A stretch of DNA of 64,000 nt from Membranipora membranacea (GCA_914767715.1 OU612071.1:186001-250000), one strand, 5' to 3'. Counted from the first letter of the stretch, positions 12,320 to 24,514 are shown. The notes: a model not told the origin generated them from the sequence alone. Numbers and translations: made by a program.

Positions 12320-13008
12320 AAAACATCACGGAGGCATCCCGTCGTTCTATACACAAACTGCAGGTCACTTAATAACTTGATGAATTAACTCTCTACACAC
12401 ACACCCATAAACCTATTATAATCTGCCTGACTGAGTCTTGGATTGATGATATTAAAGAACAATCTGAAAACATTAATGCATTCAATAGCTATTTCGGCAA
12501 CTGTAAAAATCGCATTGGTGGAGGAGTTGCTATCTTCATCAATCAGAGTGTTACAACCAAAGTTATAGCCTCTCACTCAACCAAAACTGTGTTAGCACTC
12601 GGGGTCTTAACAAGTGTAGGACATCATAGGCCATACATTGTATGCAGCTTTTATAATCCCCCTGGTGCAGACCAGGAGACAACACTAGAATATATCCAAT
12701 CAACCATCCTCAAACTATCCAGACGACATGCGAACGCACAACTCCTAATATGTGGTGATTTCAACAGACTGCCAATAGATGAACTCGCTACTCAATTTGG
12801 ACTTTCAAATGTAGTTAATTCTAACACTCGTGGAGATGCCATCATGCTAGATGTTATTCTGACTGAAATACCATGATACAAATACTGTGACGAACTGGCC
12901 CCGATTGCAAACAATGACCACTGTTGCATCGTGCTGCGGGGAGAGGGGAATCTACCAAGCTGCTATGTCAAAAGACAAAAGAGGCTTGTCATCCACCCGC
13001 ACAAAATA
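12320..13008 (+). pseudogene. LINE AP-endonuclease fragment, copy B
   Basis: Counterpart of 3,925-4,608, nearly identical, with the same LTESWIDD, GGGVAIF and GDFNRLP motifs and the same join to repeat R. It lacks 7 bp present in copy A near 3,963. It is inactive because the reverse transcriptase is missing and the frame is broken after 12,876. Confidence 0.75.
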
Positions 13009-14158
13009 TTGATCCAAAAATTGTATGTAATAATAATGTAATAATGAATTGAGACAAAACTCAAACAGACTGTGATTATTGTCCATCAGAAGATTACAAA
13101 GACTATAACTTTTGTTAGGGTGTAATATACCAGGCACCTCAAGTGAGTCTTATCCTTTCAATAAAATTCCTGATTATCTATCTGTCCATCTAAGAATCAA
13201 ATGACACAAAAGATGCAAACTCAGGTTGGCGCTTTATATTCATGATGCTTTCTATGAAAATGGGTCAAATGAAAAAATTTGAAATGTCTGCACTTAGCGA
13301 GAGACATTCGCTTGTGAAACTATTACACAAACTGTAAAAGGAAACCTGTTAAATATTCTAGTCATTGGACTAATACAAAGTTTGTTTATTCTAGTTTGCC
13401 TGCTACAACAATGAGAGCCAATACAAGGATATTTCATCATCTCCGATGAAATACACAGAACAGATGCTCAATAAATTACCACATCCAACGCAATGGAATG
13501 TACTATCTCTGCAAAAACAATGTAGACTATAGGCTGGAAGAGGCGGAGACAAGAAGAGGCATTACATTTATTGGCCATTAGCCATTCTTACGCTAAATAT
13601 CGGATAAAAATTCCCTTAATACTGTCATTATAACTGTACTAGAACAGACTATACTAGATAGTAGCACACCTGTGCATATAACTGTAGGCAAACTGAATAC
13701 AAATAAGTAACAGATTGCTAAACTTGGTGCGACAGTTAAGTGCAGTAGTGATACTGAAATGTATGAAGGATAAACTCACCATCAATATTTCTGACCTCTA
13801 ATCTCTGTTCTCTCAGTAGTCGCAAGAAATCATCAATGATCAGCCAGTTCTATAAATGCGACCGTGAACCTATCGATCCGATCTTTGCTTACAGATTGTT
13901 TGCCTCTATATAAATCACTGGACTGTCATCTAAGCGTTACACACCTATAATGTTCTAAGGACTCATTGACATGTGATCCTGCCCTTTGACAAATTGATAC
14001 ACTAATGGGTTTTAGAACTGAAGAAATGAACTTATTAAATGAGACTAGACTAAATTCAGATAATGACGATGACTTTTGTTCATTATATGTAATTTTCAAA
14101 GAACTAAAAGTGCTCCATAGAAATTGAAGTTTGCTGAAGGTTTTGTTTACTGCACGGG
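13009..14158. repeat. Spacer repeat R, copy 4
   Basis: Same repeat as the other three copies. Its right edge at about 14,158 is the end of duplication copy B. After that point the sequence no longer matches 5,750 onward. Confidence 0.6.
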
Positions 14159-14690
14159 AAAATTTGGCCTTTGCTCTGAGGGCTAGTTTATAAGAGAGTT
14201 TTCTAAAAATGGCTAGGGAACGTTGCATGAGTAGACAACTATACAAATGAAAAAATTGTCACTGCTAACACTTCCAAATAAAACTTCTTAATGTAAACTA
14301 ACATCGACTGATGACCTGTACTTTCATTGATCTAATTTTATGTCAACCTGTCTGGTAATCAATGTTCTTTGTCTCAATGAACAAGGTAAATGATTCATTT
14401 CGAAAATATAATTACTCTCAGGCGACAAATCCCAGGTGCCAATTGTTTCTAGTTTGTCCGTTGTTAGAGATTTGGCAATACACACTAGCCCTTGTACACT
14501 AACACAACATTAATCCCGTTGATATGTCCTGAAGTGAGAACCTTCCAACAAAAGTCTCACCTATTTTCCGATCCAGCTCAGCAATATTTCTGACCTCACT
14601 CTTGATCTTTTGAACTATAAGCTTATAGCAGACTTGACAAGTCTGCTTCCAGTCCTCGGTCCAGTCAGTGTGCTGATGAACTACCTGAAT
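14159..14690. other. Non-coding; 3' flank of env2 with a perfect 9-bp palindrome
   Basis: No gene is seen. It lies downstream of the minus-strand env2 stop and would be where a 3' LTR should sit, but no matching LTR is found on the other side. A hairpin with 9-bp perfect arms and a 3-nt loop lies at 14,627-14,647 (AGCAGACTT / AAGTCTGCT). Confidence 0.4.
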
Positions 14691-16520
14691 TTAGTAGATG
14701 ATGTTAGACTGCTCCGGTTTGTTATCTTTTCCATGATAATTTCCAAAGAAATAACGCTTCAAATTATCCCTAGGATTCCCTACAAATTGTCTTGCGCCAG
14801 TACACATTCTAATTAATGTCCAACAAAGCCTGAATGTAACTAGTAAACAGCAAAAGAAAATCCATATCTGCTTCCAATCAACAACATCCAATTCAGAAAA
14901 GAATGAAAATAAACCGTCTTTGACCACATAATGAGAAAATACTTGTGATTGCCCACCCTGATATTTGTCATTATTATTGTCTGTGATGCCTATTAAATTC
15001 CCAAGTATCTTATGTTGATATTGCATAGCACCTGTCAAGTCATTCAATGTAATTTTTTCTCTAAATAAATGCCAATCATACAATAGTAGTTTATGCATGA
15101 CAGGTTGACCAATATCGTCTCCCAGATCAGAAAAATCAAGTGTTATCGTATTCAGCTTGTAAATGCCACTGGCCCTCCTGACAGTCCCATCAATATGTGG
15201 ATAGAAGAATAAATCTCCATCAATTACCATTGGAATCTCCTGATTTGATGCGCAATCAATGAGGCTTGGAGTGTCACGCAGAATGTTGTTATGAGGGTTT
15301 AACCACATATTCCTGTTGGTGACACCTAATGAAACAGCCATTGGAATTCGTTTCTTGCATTGTCCTGGTGAAGAAATCATCTCATAGTGGTCTACTGGCT
15401 GACAAGGATAGTTGGTTATGAAATCATGTAGTTTCTGTGCATAAATGTATGAATTATTCAACAGACGTCTCGCAGCCAGAATAGGATGTTCATCAAGTGA
15501 TACAAGTAAAAATCCGCCATCTTCATCATATTTTGACAAGTTAGCCTAAATGTTGTGTGAAACATCTGGTTAAAATTCTGTGAAACATGTATTTCAATTG
15601 CTTGTAGTCTAGAATTAATTCAGTCGCTAAAACAGTCCCCTCTATCTGTCGCTTCTCCCTTGTCTTAGTTAGGTCACCAACTTTAACTACAACACCCTGG
15701 TCAGTTATGTCTACAAATTCGCCACAGTCCTCGTTTTGCTGAATACGCTTTGGGTTAGCAAAAGTCAAGGCCAACTCCCCGTCATTTGAGAGCCAAGTCC
15801 TGTCCTATAGCTTTCCTTGATAGAATATATGCGGTAAGTAGAGACATTTTTCCTTTTCATTTCGTGTCCATAACAGTCCTGATTCATCAAACAAATTACA
15901 AAAACCTGAATGGTAGTCACAGTGAGCTGTGCTACCCACAGGACTCTGCATGTCCTCATCTTTACCATGTCGGATAAATACCACAGATTCATCGGGAAAA
16001 GCATTCTTTGATGAAAAGTCATAATCAGTGCAGCACTTAAATCCTGTGTGATACTCAAAATCAGTTGTAATTTGAGTTTGGCATATTCCACCTATTTCAG
16101 TCATGTCACCCAAAGGTGCCCTTTAAATTGTACCATGTTTCTGCAAGTTTCCATTGTCACAAGTTCATTTGTGTGTGTAGTCTTCCTATTCCTATTCTCA
16201 TCAAAACATCCTGCATGTGTTGTGATGTCAGTTCTGACTATTTTACAGTGATGTGCCTTGGATTTATATTGAATCAGATTTGGTTTGAACAAAGTCACAT
16301 TCTGGTCTATTGATGCATGCAAAGCCATGTGGCCACGTTTGAGATCACAACCTGATAGTTTTGGCAGTCTGAATTTAGCAACCGGATGATCAGATTTGAA
16401 TTTAGCAACCGGATTATCAGATTTGCATATCATTAGTGTTGTTGCATCCATGTTACCGAAAAAACCTAACAGGGTCATACAAATAGCTAAGCTGACAAAA
16501 CCCAGTCCAGATGTTTGTCC
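14691..16520 (-). pseudogene. env-like glycoprotein of an endogenous retroelement (env2), broken
   Basis: This is a membrane glycoprotein-like reading region in four pieces (16,101-16,565, 15,805-16,113, 15,541-15,774, 14,691-15,539). The frame changes near 16,105 and 15,790, and a stop lies at 15,541. From the N-terminus there is a hydrophobic signal-like segment (FVSLAICMTLLGF) and a cysteine-rich ectodomain with N-glycosylation sites. A furin-type TREKR site lies in the third piece. Near the C-terminus comes a membrane segment (IWIFFCCLLVTF) with a basic tail. Cysteine spacing and the ALTF block resemble class III fusion glycoproteins (rhabdo/chuvirus type), but that assignment is tentative. 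A 27-bp tandem duplication (16,371-16,424) adds nine residues near the N-terminus. It lies directly after gag2, with no pol between. Confidence 0.65.
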
Positions 16521-16759
16521 CGATTTGGAAATTTTTTGTTCCAGTCCTTGTTTTCTTTGACACACCCTGTAGCGTGTGACTTGAAATTTCAGTGGTCACA
16601 TTACTGTCGTCATGGTCCATGTCATCAATCACATCAATAGCACATGTGTCAAATAAACAGTTGTCAAACTCGTCATAATGCATATAGTCTGTATTTTCTG
16701 ATGGTTGATTAATATCTTGATCTGGAGGCTCCTGACGGACCTGAGAATTGGCCATAGTG

Positions 16760-17800
16760 TGTGCACCACGATCTCCTCTGCCTCTGCCACGGACGCGTCC
16801 TCTAGATTGATTATAACCTCTATTGTTATTATTTTGTTGACTCTGTTGATAGAATGCATTGGGACATTCCCTTGCATAGTGGTCAGGCGCATTGCAAACA
16901 AAGCAGGGCCTTTGTCCTTGTTTTTTTTAACTAGTGTTACCATTCTCGGTAATTTTGATTGAGGTTACTGTTGACTCCCCTGTTTTAACTATCAAATGCA
17001 TTTACGTTCAGCTGTGAAGCTTTTAGACCAGTTTCTGCCCCGCTAGCAGCCTGGTACAGCTCAGTTAGAGTTTTATTGGTCAATGGCATAACTGTTTCCT
17101 TGATGCCCATTTCTAATCCAATTCTGAAATACAGCAAAATGAATGGAGATGTCTCATCTAAATCACTTTGAGCAACAGTCTTACGAAAGCGCTCAAAATA
17201 GGTTCCCACGCTTTCATATGACCGTTGCTGCATGTTTGCCAGTTCCATGGCAGCCTGCTCGGCCCCTTTACCAGCTCTGAACCTTGAGCTGAATAGCTTT
17301 CTGATTAAACTGTAACTACCTGAGGCATTCTCCCTCACTACTTCTCTTAAATAGGTAGCTGCAAGATCTTTAACATACAAGCCTAGTAACATAACATGAT
17401 GCTCCGTAGGCACATCATTCAGCAAGCAGCATGTTTCAAAATGGGTCAGGAAAGATTTTACATCTTCATCTGACTTTGCAGTAAATTTGAGACCAAACTT
17501 TACCCAATCTTTCTTTCCTGAGTTATTTGAATTACTGCTTGCTGAAGGATAAGTCTTACCTGGGCTTGCTGTTTGTTTAACAATCAGCTGTGTCTGTGTC
17601 CTCAGGGGTGTATTGATAACTGGTGTTGTAGCCATCCGTCGCCTTGTTGTCCTTGATCTTTCATTTGCCATTTTTGTCATCATCTGTTTTCCATCTCATC
17701 TATTTGCTTTGTCAGCTGCTCAGTGAGCTGTTCCATTAGCTGTTTTTGTTGAGCAGCAAATGTTAGTGTTAACTGCACAAGCTCCTCCTTCCTCGGTGGG
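16760..17800 (-). pseudogene. gag of an LTR-type retroelement (gag2) with CCHC zinc knuckle
   Basis: The longest open frame (16,985-17,683) is a capsid-like retrotransposon gag region: KSFLTHFETCCLLNDV, then YSLIRKLFSSRF, then MQQRSYESVGTYFERFRK. A glutamine-rich coiled-coil start lies upstream at 17,690-17,800, one frameshift away. Downstream, after another frameshift, is a zinc knuckle at 16,864-16,905 (CFVCNAPDHYAREC; CX2CX4HX4C) followed by an RG-rich tail. Gag packages element RNA. Instead of a protease and reverse transcriptase, an env-like protein follows within about 250 bp. Confidence 0.75.
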
Positions 17801-17814
17801 CTTGGTTATAAATC

Positions 17815-18720
17815 GTCTCGTGAACATGAATTGGATGAGCGCCTAAGGATAAGCCTGGTATCCTTAAGTCCTCGGACAGTACAGCTTCTGTCAAGGAGCC
17901 ATTATGGTCGTACCACATGATCCTACCCTCAAGTCGTAAGGCCACCTTTGGTCTAGAACTACATCAAACATGAATGCTCTGCCGGTAAACCACGTTGTCG
18001 GTGGGGTCTAGAAAGCCTGTATGGGTTGATGTGCCGATGGTAATATTTATGGGTAAGAACTAGGTGCAGTTGTCTTTTGCCATGGGGAAAAATGTATAAT
18101 TACTGATCCCAGTACAGGGATAAACCTGTAGAAATCCTTGACCAGCTTCTGCTGTTATATTGCTATGGCCAAGTATGTGTCTGGCCACACTCGTAGGATG
18201 GTGTTCAACGAGAACGGTCAGTGTTCTCAATGCTTGTGCCATATTGTTGCAGGTAAATTTGTACGACGCCCAGTAAAGATTCGTTTTTGTTTGAGCAAGC
18301 TTAAAGGCGAGGGGTTGTACCATTATACTGAAGGCGCCAGCCATGCCACTACCGATTTGTACATCCTGTTGTTCGCGTACGATTTCTATGGAATCGCTCA
18401 ACATTTTGTTAACTCGGGAGGTCAAGTTTTGGGTTGATAGGTCTGTTGTATTGAAGGAAACTACTAAACCTTGATCCAATTTTAGAATCGGTGCCTTGGT
18501 GCATGCATTGGTTGGTCTGATTCCATGGTCGTAAAAGGTAAGGGCTATGTCTTCAGCGGAGCTGATGAAGTGATTGTCCAAATACCTTCCCTCGACTTCA
18601 AACCATTCCTCATATTTACAGAAGTTCTCCTGTTGTGAGTTCCATACTAAAATGGCCTCATCACCCAATCTGCACTGGCCCAATTCGAACTTGCAAAGTG
18701 ATACGTCACCAAGGCTACTC
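17815..18720 (-). pseudogene. env-like glycoprotein (env1), C-terminally truncated
   Basis: The longest frame is 18,060-18,683. It has a W...NFCKYEEW block followed by an ALTF block, several N-glycosylation sites and paired cysteines, in the same order as env2. After a stop at 18,060 coding similarity continues to about 17,815 (FLDPTDNVVYR, then GRIMWYDHNGSL), which aligns in layout with the later part of env2. The stalk and membrane segment expected at the C-terminus are missing, and gag2 begins there instead. Its 5' end runs into the end of gag1 at 18,720-18,790. Confidence 0.6.
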
Positions 18721-18829
18721 TACGCTGTGATGTAGCTACATTGTGTGTATGAAAAATTGTGCCACTTACAACAATATACATACAATATATCTGCAGGGTT
18801 CCTGGTGGAGTATACTCAATTTGGCTAAC

Positions 18830-20427
18830 TGCATTCACTTTCTTGTACTCTGGGCACTGTTTCCTAATATGGCCCCATTGTCTGCAGTGTCCACATTGAT
18901 CTTTGCCGTGAGTACGAGGTGTGTGGGAGTGGTCGGCCTGAGCACCCTTGTTCCATTGTTGATGCTGGCCGTACCCTCTGTTTTGGTTACCGTGGTTATT
19001 TTATCGATCATTGCGATACCCACCATGGTTATTGTAATTATTATTGTAATTACCGTTTCTGTTTTGATTGTTGTGGTAGCCCTGACCTCTACCTTGCATC
19101 CGATTTCCATTCTGGTAGTTTTGAGGCACTCTGGTCTGATTTTGCACCAGATTCTTGAGGTGTGACACCTCTTTGTTGAGCGAAGTCAAACTGTCTTTGA
19201 CCTGGAGCACAGTTTCCTCCTCCTCTGACTCGTGATCGGCGTTGACACCACAAACTTTCTCGTTCGCTGCCTTCTGATAGTCTAACGCCTCTTTCCTTGC
19301 CCCCTCTAATGTTTTTTACATTCTTCTTGACTAGAGCGTCTTTTAAAGAGGGTTTCATATGATCTATGAATAGACCTGAAAGTTTTTTTTTGTCCCTCTG
19401 ACCGTCACTGTATGAGTAATTGACGGCCTCCATGAACTCCCCGTAATATTCTAGAACTGTCTTTTTCCCGATTTTTATCAGCTAGACCTGCTTAGCACTA
19501 GTTGCAAACTCATCATTGAGCTTAACTTTCAGCTTGCTAACATTTCCTGTTAGGTGGGGGTCTGTTCGAATCAGATTTTTGAATACCTGGTAGGCCCCGC
19601 CGTCAAGGGCTTCCACTAGAAATTGAGCTTTCTGCTGCTCATCTAGTTGGAGAGTCACCATACTCCGTTCCCATTTTTCAATAAATGCCTCCCAGTTCTC
19701 CCAGCAGTGCCCTTGAAATTTTCTGTTTTGGGGGTCTCACGCGATATAATCACATTTGATTTTTGTTTTAGCCATTCGGACGGTAATGACAGGTTCAGTG
19801 AGGAGGGAGTAATCCTTGTTCTAACTGCTGGGACTGGAGGTATAGGGGAAAAACACCACTTTGGGCAGATTGGCTGGCTCAACCATACAACGCCTGGTCA
19901 GTAGAGGTAGGTGGCACACTGGTAAGGTTGAGTTGTTCTTCAAAAGAACGTCTCAACTGCTCCTGTTGCCTTTTGAAATGTTCTTGCTGGAGATTCATTT
20001 CCCGCAACATCTCAGCCTGACTTTGCTGGAATGAACGTTGTTGTTTCAACATTTCCTCCTACAATTTAGACGGCTGTTGTTCATGCTCCTTGGCCTGGTT
20101 TATCATAATGATTCTGCAATTCCGCTTGAGATTTCCTCAAAGTTTCCCGCTGTTCTTCGCGGAATGCCTGTTCCAAATAGGCCCTCTGGTTCTCCAAATC
20201 CCTCCTGTGGTTCTCGTCGGCTGACCTCAACCTCAACAGCTCCTCCTCTCTCTGGAGGGCTAACTCTCTGAGCGATTGCCTCTCGATCAGCTGTTGTCCT
20301 TGTGTTGGTGGGGGTAACGTGGAAATCGGAGTATTTTCCCCAAACCCAGAGCCACTGATGCTTCGATCATATCTCTCTTTGCAGGTCTATCCATTGTAGG
20401 TGAAGCGGGCGATTCATTGTCAGACAT
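18830..20427 (-). pseudogene. gag of a second LTR-type retroelement (gag1), frameshifted
   Basis: A start codon in good context lies at 20,425-20,427 (MSDNESPASP). A Q/E/R-rich coiled coil follows (20,100-20,280). Next comes a gag core with a W-x-x-W-style block near 19,690, LDEQQKAQFLVEALDG near 19,620 and YYGEFMEAVNYSYSDG near 19,440. The C-terminus is an N/G/R-rich linker and a zinc knuckle at 18,854-18,895 (CGHCRQWGHIRKQC). Several frameshifts and stops break it. env1 follows with no pol between. It is clearly more diverged from gag2 than a recent duplicate would be. Confidence 0.65.
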
Positions 20428-23400
20428 TCTCTTGGGTGAAGAGGAATTGATTGAAGTTTAATTGCTCAAATAATTCAGGCGTATCGGACGTTTGGTATAA
20501 TATGCTTGATGTTAGGTTTCACGTTGAATTTGATTAACGCTGTTCGGCTGAGTGCACTCGGTTGTCCGGTTTTCAACGAGTCGGTGGCTTATAAACGATT
20601 AATGATGTGCGGTTTTATTGCGTTGATAGCCCTTTTAGTTGCCTGATCGACGGTGATTATAAAATTTTATTGCCTTGAAATTGCGATGAGGCCGCTTGCC
20701 AGAGCTAAGATTGTGTAATCAGGAACTGTAGAAAATCCTTTTTCTAATGTAGTAGTAATATTTTTCTGGTGTGTAATAAATTTTTTGTTGATAAACGCTT
20801 GCTCTGCTGCGCTGTTTGGCAAAAATATACGCAGATCCGCGTAAAACCTCTCTTGGGAGTAAAAACTTCCGAACAGGAATGTATACTAAAATGTATGTTG
20901 TATGTAACAAAAAATGGATGTGTTTGTGGCTTAATCAATATTCATGCACAAAATCTTGTTTTACTCTGTAATAGTGTGCAGAAATGCTTTTTGTTAGCAC
21001 TTTTTCAATCTATTCTACTTTACTACGTCAATTTAATTTGCATTTTGTTTCATTGCGGCCCAGCAGATTCAGATCCTCCCAGAACTTATCTATCAAGCTC
21101 CTGGTAGGTTGCCAACAAATAACGTAAAAGGGGCCTGACGAGCAAATGAAAATACACTGTGTTGTGACCTAACACCTGGTCAAAAAACACAAAATTCTAG
21201 TTGGCAAAATGGACAACAAAACGTCCAACAAAGCTCCAGTCATTAAGTGGCAAGCAAGATATATCTAGGCCTTTACTGTGGGTGCTCGCTTGGCATGCAA
21301 GAGCATGGAACTGAGGCAGCTCGACCAAATGAACTACCTGAATTTAGTAATTCTGACAATTAAGATATATTGATATCTGATGATATATTATTTAACTCAC
21401 TTCATATTTCTGTTTGTAGAACTTGAATTCTGCAACAGGATTTCTTCTGTATAGAACTTGTACTCGTCGTCTGTCTCTGGATACTCGTCAGTATAGCTGT
21501 AGAGCTGCTCGATTGTACATCTGTCTTGGCTGGTGGTTTGAGTGAAAAAGCCAAGATACAGTACATGTATGCTGATTACCGGTAAGCCCAGCCCTTCTAT
21601 CTATAGTGTAGCATCTTCACAGAGTTGCTGTAAAATACTGGGCAGAGGGTGTAATATTCTGCAACATTATAAATCCAGTCTATTGGGCTGACGTGTACTG
21701 TTAGTCCATATTTGGAAGTATGTAGCGAAAGCGAAAACTGTCCAATAGCTATAAGCTATGTAAGTGTATAGACAGGATACCCTCGGTTGATCACAGGGTA
21801 TCTCTGGAGACATAAAAGATGGAGTATAATTCAGATCCCGCATTAATTGTAGACACTTGGTAATCTATCTACAGGGATTTACTTGTGCGGGAGTAATAAT
21901 ATTGACCAAATTTTTTTTTATGCGACTTACTTTTACCAATTTGCTATGCTCAAAATTAAACCTAAAAACTAATGAGATCATGGTAATTACACGGAGCATA
22001 GCATGTCTTATCAAGACAGGCTACATTGAGCCATATTTAATAGCGTTAAGCGTGATGATTAATGATAAATATTGATTTATAATTCATTAGAAAATCAATA
22101 TCATGCAGTGCACCTGGTTTGGCACACTCTGTGACACTGTAATTCAACTATAAACTGAACTGAAAATTATTGTATTCCTACACTTTTTTATATCTAAGTT
22201 TCTTCTAAAAAAAGAAAATTAAATTTCAAAACTTTATCAGCAGAATCAAATATAGTTGAGGAATGTGTAGCTATAATGATTTTGAGAAATACTAGATATG
22301 TACTGAGAAAAATCGCTGAATGTAAATCAGTCATTATTGATTGATAGGGCATTGTTTATGAGAGTCCTACATATGACATCATATTCTCGCTTATAAATGT
22401 AAACAAATTGTTATGATGTATTTGGCGCCAAATCGGAGCACGTGAACATAATCGGAACTGGGTGATCTATCAACCTGGATAGGGACGGGAGAAAGTGAAT
22501 CTGGCCCGTACCCCCTCTTTAATTGCCCCGAAATAATAATAAGGTCAATTAAACAGCTACTATACAGCATTCTATACTGACATTTGATTAGCCGTAGGAT
22601 GTGTAATTAATCAATAAAATAGCATACGCCTTATTTATCAAAAAGGTACATCGTACATGGCGAAAGCTTTAACCGTTGCTTTAACACACAAGATTAGCTA
22701 TATGACCCAAATAGTAAGTTTATATTGGTTAAATAAATGACTGCCCTTGTTGGACTGTTCTGAATATCAATAACTATCTAGTATTTACTATTGTTGATAT
22801 AATAAGTCTACAGGTAAACTGAAAGTAAGATTATGATGTGTAACACCGATCCTCTTAAACCATAAACTGAAGTCCTGTGAACACTCTCACAGCTCATCAT
22901 CAATCATTATCAATAAGATGGGCTATCCTCCTGCGCCATGGCCCGCCTCAAACCATTATGTTTGGGTCAAACTAAAACAAAATGCCTCGTAGCATTGTAT
23001 GTTCAAAATTGGTTGCAGAGAGGGATTGAGCATGTCAAAGATCAATGTTGGCATCTCATCCCCAAAGCCTTCTCTGTGGTGGTCAATAGACTCAGAATTC
23101 TGATGAAAAATTACTCACACAAACACAATTATTACTATTATAATGAGTAAACTATGATACATGGGCACATCGACCCAGTTCAGCTGCAGAACCCCTACAA
23201 TCTTGATTGAAAGCAGCCATTATATAATATTATACCCCAGTCTACCTTCAGCTTCCATATAGTATTATAATGAGAGATGGACAAAAATCTGAATCTCACC
23301 AAATGAGCTGAATAGCTCTCTGATACTTTCTCTTACCAATCCCAAAGGACTCTATCTCGATAAGTCTGCTCACCACTTGAGCACTAATATTGGTGAGCAC

Positions 23401-24435
23401 CGAGTGTAAATCTATAACATACGGATCAGTCAGGTCACATATCTATAGAGATGTAGCCGCTGGTATCAATGGCAGTGAACTTCTTTAGTATGTTTATTTG
23501 GGGATAACATTTCTGTGTTAAATGACAAACAATTTTTCTTATCATTGCTGTCAATTTCATTGGTTTCACCACACAGCACTCATATCTGAGAGACAGACTG
23601 GTAGATTTTGCTACTCAGTCAGAGTTGACCACAATATTTCAGTTGGTTCCAACAGATTCAGATTTTTGTTACGAGCAGCTATTTAAATTCTTCATACCAC
23701 TCGGAATACTGTGTCATTCTGGTTCATTTAATAACTAATTAAAAATAATTCTGAATAAAACTGAATAATCATAGCAGTAATAAATCAAAATGAATCAGAT
23801 TATCAATAATTTAAGAACAACAGTTAAATGAATAATATTTATTTACAGGAACATGAGGAAATTCTCATCAAGTTAGATAAATAATAGTTATTTACAAATA
23901 TCAATGTTCACTTAGAGTTTACAGGCATAACAATATAATGGATAATAAAATATTATGGATAATAAAACTTGCAGACAGACAAAGGAAAAATGATACTAAA
24001 GCTTCTTCTCGTCAAACTGACAGTGCTGATTCATCTAGAAGCTATTCTCACTACATACATATAATATTAATGAGAGTAAAAGTAAACTATACAACAATGG
24101 AATCTGTCATTGAGTGATTTACCTTTTACAGGTGATACTACAAGAAGCCACATGGATAATATTGAGTAATCTCAAGAACTGCTATTGAGACGAGGTCTTT
24201 GAAGTGGCCTCTTCCATTATTTTACTAGCTTTAACTTCTTTTTTTTTCTGATGACAAAATACTGTTCTTTTGTTTCGTCATCAAAACCTGCTGAAAATAA
24301 ATATATAAAACATGAGACCAGTCAGGTCTTCCCTTCAGCATATTTTGGTAGCAAGCAAGTTTATTCATGTAAGGCACTTTGATAACACAATAAAGATATT
24401 TTTTGTCAGACATACAGAACTCACGCACATCATTA
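20428..24435. other. Intergenic, no gene recognised
   Basis: This AT-rich stretch lies between gag1 and the 3' end of the host gene. It may contain the 5' LTR or leader of the gag-env block, but I found no LTR pair. A 21-nt sequence at 21,330-21,350 is identical to 14,677-14,697 at the other end of that block. An imperfect 25-nt palindrome lies at 21,999-22,023. The frame at 22,938-23,150 (70 codons) has no recognisable content. Confidence 0.5.
21999..22023. repeat. 25-nt palindrome TAGC(A/C)TGTCTT.TCAAGACAGGCTA
   Basis: This near-perfect hairpin differs at two positions from the one at 42,120-42,144. The flanking sequences are unrelated, so the palindrome itself is the repeated unit. Confidence 0.7.
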
Positions 24436-24441
24436 TTTATT
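24436..24441 (-). terminator. Candidate polyadenylation signal AATAAA
   Basis: Minus-strand AATAAA 74 bp downstream of the proposed terminal stop codon (24,515-24,517). Position and orientation fit the 3' end of the four-exon gene. Confidence 0.5.
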
Positions 24442-24514
24442 ATATTGTCATGAAAACTGACCAACCTTTGTTGCACTGTGCCCTCATATAGGCCTTAGTC
24501 TCGTTTTTATCGGT

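Larger units (their letters stand above)
7321..14158. repeat. Tandem duplication, copy B
   Basis: This is the second copy of the block at 1-5,750, in direct orientation. It is the more complete copy: it keeps the 453-bp transposase segment (about 10,113-10,568) and carries a TTAA-flanked element (11,382-12,097). Between the copies, 5,750-7,320 holds the 5' part of a LINE that runs into copy B. Confidence 0.85.

Noticed and set aside
18138-19165. Plus-strand ORFs opposite gag1/env1
   Set aside because: They mirror the minus-strand gag linker and env coding. The minus strand has the zinc knuckle and env motifs.
16985-20427. A hidden pol gene between gag and env
   Set aside because: Minus-strand frames between the zinc knuckles and the env starts leave only about 100-350 bp, with no DTG, YxDD or integrase zinc-binding motif.
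24231-24476. 81-codon minus ORF with an internal TTTATTTTCAG acceptor, as the terminal exon
   Set aside because: It would give an open end in phase, but the acceptor at 24,574 is stronger and nearer, and the AATAAA at 24,436 lies inside this ORF.
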